A stretch of DNA of 64,000 nt. Source: Zygaena filipendulae. Taxonomy: Eukaryota; Arthropoda; Insecta; Lepidoptera; Zygaenidae. Positions within the stretch are counted from its first letter, which is position 1. Each line of letters begins with the position of its first letter. The stretch covers positions 3,206,501 to 3,270,500 of the forward strand of contig OU015672.1 in the NCBI GenBank assembly GCA_907165275.2, read 5' to 3'. Below, one piece after another: positions 61,388 through 64,000 of this stretch. The notes under the pieces were generated by a model. The model searched no databases, was not told the origin of the DNA, and was given only the letters and a program-made list of their open reading frames with translations. A program made the position numbers and the translations under genes.

Positions 61388-64000
61388 TCACTGGCACAGT
61401 TTTGAAATCTACTGAGAATACTTATAGAGATTGATAAATCAGGCCTGGTGCCTATCATGGCATACATAATACAACCTATTAATTTTCTACATCTATTTTC
61501 CACTTCTAAATTTTCAGATTTTTCTTTAAATAGAAGATTAACATGAAGAATAAGATAGGTTTTAGATTTCTTATTCACCTGAATATATAAACACATATCA
61601 GTATTAGATCTAACAAAGTTATGACTGATCATGAACTCATGAAATGTATCATACCAATATCCAGGAGCCTTTTTAAGCCCATAAATAGCTTTATTTAATT
61701 TTCCAATTTTACCTGATTGAGAATGACCTTTTGGTAAATAAATATAAATATTTTCATCAATTTTACTGTGAAGAAAAGCACTACAAATATCTAGTTGATA
61801 CATGACCCAATTATGGTGTGCGGCTATGGCTATGAGGGTTCTAACTGTTGTCATATTGATAACTGGGGAATATGTTTCCTCAAAAGACACACCTGACTGC
61901 TGAAAGCCACGGGCAACTAACCGAGCCTTATATATTTCTACCTTACCTTCAAAATTTTTCTTCTTTCTAAATACCCACCTAGTGTCTATAATATTACTAT
62001 CATTAGGTTTTTGTTCTATTATATTCCAAGTGTTATTCGATTCCAAAGCCTGAATTTCCCTATCGATGGCTTCTTGCCAGTTTTGTGATTCGTTACTCAT
62101 CATTGCTTTTTCATATGACTGTGGCTCATCATTTACGTCTGATAGCAAAGCATAAACAATGTCACAATTATAGTACCCATACCTATCAGGTGCCTTTATT
62201 GTATTCCTGTCTCGTAGACAGTATGTTTTACTTTTTGGGGGACTTACCTGATCCTGATCCTGACTACCGCAGTTCAGTGTTTGTATTACCTCCTGTTCTG
62301 GGATATTACTATTTAATATTGAAGTTTCCTCATCACTTCCTTCATCCGAAATACTAGGTGAAGTTTCATCCTTTTGTTTTATATCTAAGTTTGTTTCTGA
62401 CAGGAAAATTACATCTCTAACCGTTTTAACTACATTTTTATTTGCAAAATATACTCTATAACCTTTAATTTCACTTTCATAACCTACAAAAATTCCAAAT
62501 TCACTTTTATTATCAAATTTCTTTCTCTTTTCTTTAGGAATATGTACCGAGCAAGATGAACCAAATTTCTTGAAAAAGTTTATATCAAATGTTTTGTTGA
62601 ACCATATTTCATAAGGACTTTTATGTTTAATTGGACTTACCCCGCATCTGTTTAATGTGAATACCACGGTGTTGACTGCCTCAGCCCAAAAACGCCTAGA
62701 CATATCAGCAATAAGTGTTCTTGCTGCCTCCACAACAGTCCTGTTCTCCCGTTCAGCTCGCCCATTTTGCTGTGGGGTATATGCTACAGTTCTCTGGTGA
62801 CAAATACCATGGCTATCTAACAACCTTTTAATATCCCTATTACAAAATTCAAGACCATTATCAGTTCTTAAAGTTTTTATACAATTACCAGTTTGATTCT
62901 TTACCATTTTTAATAAATTACCCAAATATATTTTTACCTCATTTTTGTTTTTAAGAAAATAAACAAATTTATAACCTGACATATCATCCTTACACAAAAG
63001 AAAGTACTTAGAACCACCTATGGACTCAACTTCCATGGGACCACATAGATCAGCATGTATAAGTTCACCTACAGTGCCTGCCCTTGACTCACTATTAGTA
63101 TAAGATGTTCTATGTTGTTTGCCAAGTAAACAGTTTTTACATGAAGTTAATTTTGTATCCAAGTATTTAATATTATGACTCTTTAAGTATTCTTTCACAT
63201 ATTGATAGTTTTGATGACAAAATTTATCGTGCCAGTCAGATAAGCTTGATACATAGTTGGCTATGACTGTTTTTGGTCTGAACTTTAATTTATACAATTT
63301 ATTGTTGTGTCTTTCAGCTATAGCTCTTAAATTACCTTTAGAATCCAAAATGTTACATAGATTTTTATTACTTTGCATATTATAACCTTTATCTAAACAT
63401 TTACCAACAGAGAATAAGTTAATTTTAAGTAGAGGAACAAAAAGTACATTACTAATGGTTGTAAAGATCCATGATTGTCCATTCCAGGCTTCTACTTCCA
63501 CAGTGCCTATACCTGAAACTTGTAAAGTGGTGCCGTCACCAATTTTAACCTTTATATCACTTGTTACACTTTCACTGAAACTTGCAAATAGAGAACGGTT
63601 GCAACACATATGCTCACTAGCACCTGAATCCAATAGCCACTCCATGGTCGAGTCTGTCTTGCCAGGAACAACGGAAGCCGCAGACACAAATGCATTGCCA
63701 CTGTCATTGCCGCTGCATGCATTGCCATTGTGTTCGGATTTGTGTTTATATTTGCCGCTCTTATTCCTTCTAAACCAACATTTATCTATAGAATGTCCAA
63801 ATTTCTTGCAATAATTGCATTGCAGTTGTTGTGTTTGTGCATTACTGGTTCTACAAAAGCGGGCAATATGACCTGACCGATGACATTTGAAACACTTCTT
63901 GTCTTGTTTAGCTACTAGAGCATTGGACGTTGGCTCATTTGATTGATGTTGTAATCTTGTTTCCTCCAGGTATAAACGCGCTGTCAGTTCATTGAGGGTT
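61369..64000 (-). pseudogene. Copia gag-pol polyprotein lacking the RT active site
   Basis: Open on the minus strand from the window edge to 61369. In order: two CCHC zinc knuckles (CFKCHRSGHIARFC and CNYCKKFGHSIDKC, about 63915-63780), protease (WLLDSGASEHM near 63640), GAG_pre-integrase (WHDKFCHQNYQYV), integrase core (HADLCGPM, LRTDNGLEF, NGRAERENR), and reverse transcriptase (WVFRKKKNFEGKVEIYKARL, QLDICSAFLHSKI). At LILHV, where the YVDD motif should follow, the sequence jumps to NLLFKEKSENLEVENRCRKL, so about 80 codons are missing without loss of frame. Zinc knuckles bind the RNA, the rest processes and integrates the cDNA. Confidence 0.88.

Larger units (their letters stand above)
60192..64000 (-). 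mobile_element. Copia element, minus strand, 5' part outside window
   Basis: From the right edge inward on the minus strand: gag zinc knuckles, protease, integrase, reverse transcriptase, RNase H, a noncoding stretch, polypurine tract and 3' LTR. A deletion removes the reverse transcriptase active site and one frameshift precedes RNase H. 60351-60811 is AT-rich 3' untranslated sequence with a duplicated segment (AACATAAACAATCAACTTA at about 60676 and 60738). Confidence 0.85.

Noticed and set aside
62085..62357. Plus-strand open frame inside copia
   Set aside because: It is antisense to the conserved copia polyprotein and has no recognisable domain.

Overview
This window looks like a gene-poor, AT-rich piece of an insect chromosome, most probably from a moth or butterfly. 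The lepidopteran assignment is inference. It rests on interspersed repeats that I recognise as lepidopteran (the ACCGACTTCCAAAAA family, the CCGCGGGAATTCC family), on LINE 3' ends of types common in Lepidoptera, and on the mix of Harbinger, Tc1, pogo, P-like, Ginger-like, copia, gypsy and Bel/Pao elements. I see no convincing complete host gene, rRNA, tRNA or CRISPR array; one isolated spliced-looking exon (56874-56987, minus) is the only host-exon candidate.

Layout. 1-7400 is a Ty3/gypsy element split by a tRNA-derived SINE (1045-1273), a MADF-carrying inverted-repeat element (1629-3065) and a 3.8-kb DNA transposon with perfect 25-bp inverted ends and an apparently intact spliced 849-residue transposase (3334-7092). 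7400-11815 holds two damaged Harbinger elements. 11940-17560 is a LINE whose endonuclease is interrupted by a nearly complete Harbinger (12646-15648) and a Tc1 element (15857-17427). 17588-19620 holds a minus-strand LINE piece and a second relative of the 3.3-kb transposase.

In 19621-30140 a Jockey-like reverse transcriptase is cut at position 20054 and resumes at 29517. Between lie a second LINE (minus; 20055 to about 24800) that itself hosts a P-like transposon with an 8-bp duplication (22820-24540), then a densovirus-like non-structural gene remnant (about 24990-29516) that hosts another Harbinger (26603-29320, TTA duplication).

30141-42624 is LINE debris and a copia element split by a solo LTR, a Ginger-like integrase element (itself hosting a Harbinger with an intact transposase, 33147-35695, TAA duplication), a LINE and a second copy of the SINE. 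42625-52283 holds lepidopteran repeats, Harbinger, pogo and Bel/Pao pieces, an intact Tc1 element (47602-49610) and a third relative of the 3.3-kb transposase. 52284-55397 is a pogo element with an intact 674-residue transposase. 55600-57960 is LINE and R1-type ORF1 debris, 58226-59984 a broken SWIM/YqaJ nuclease gene ending in a MITE, and 60192-64000 a minus-strand copia element with its 3' LTR.

How the parts relate. Three Harbinger copies (12646, 26603, 33147) share an interleaved layout: MADF companion exon 1 (plus), transposase catalytic exon (minus), companion exon 2 (plus), transposase exon 1 (minus), so that the catalytic exon sits antisense inside the companion intron. Three copies of one roughly 320-bp MITE flanked by AT occur at 8011, 49090 and 59662. 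Many insertion sites can be read to the base because the host reading frame resumes on the far side.
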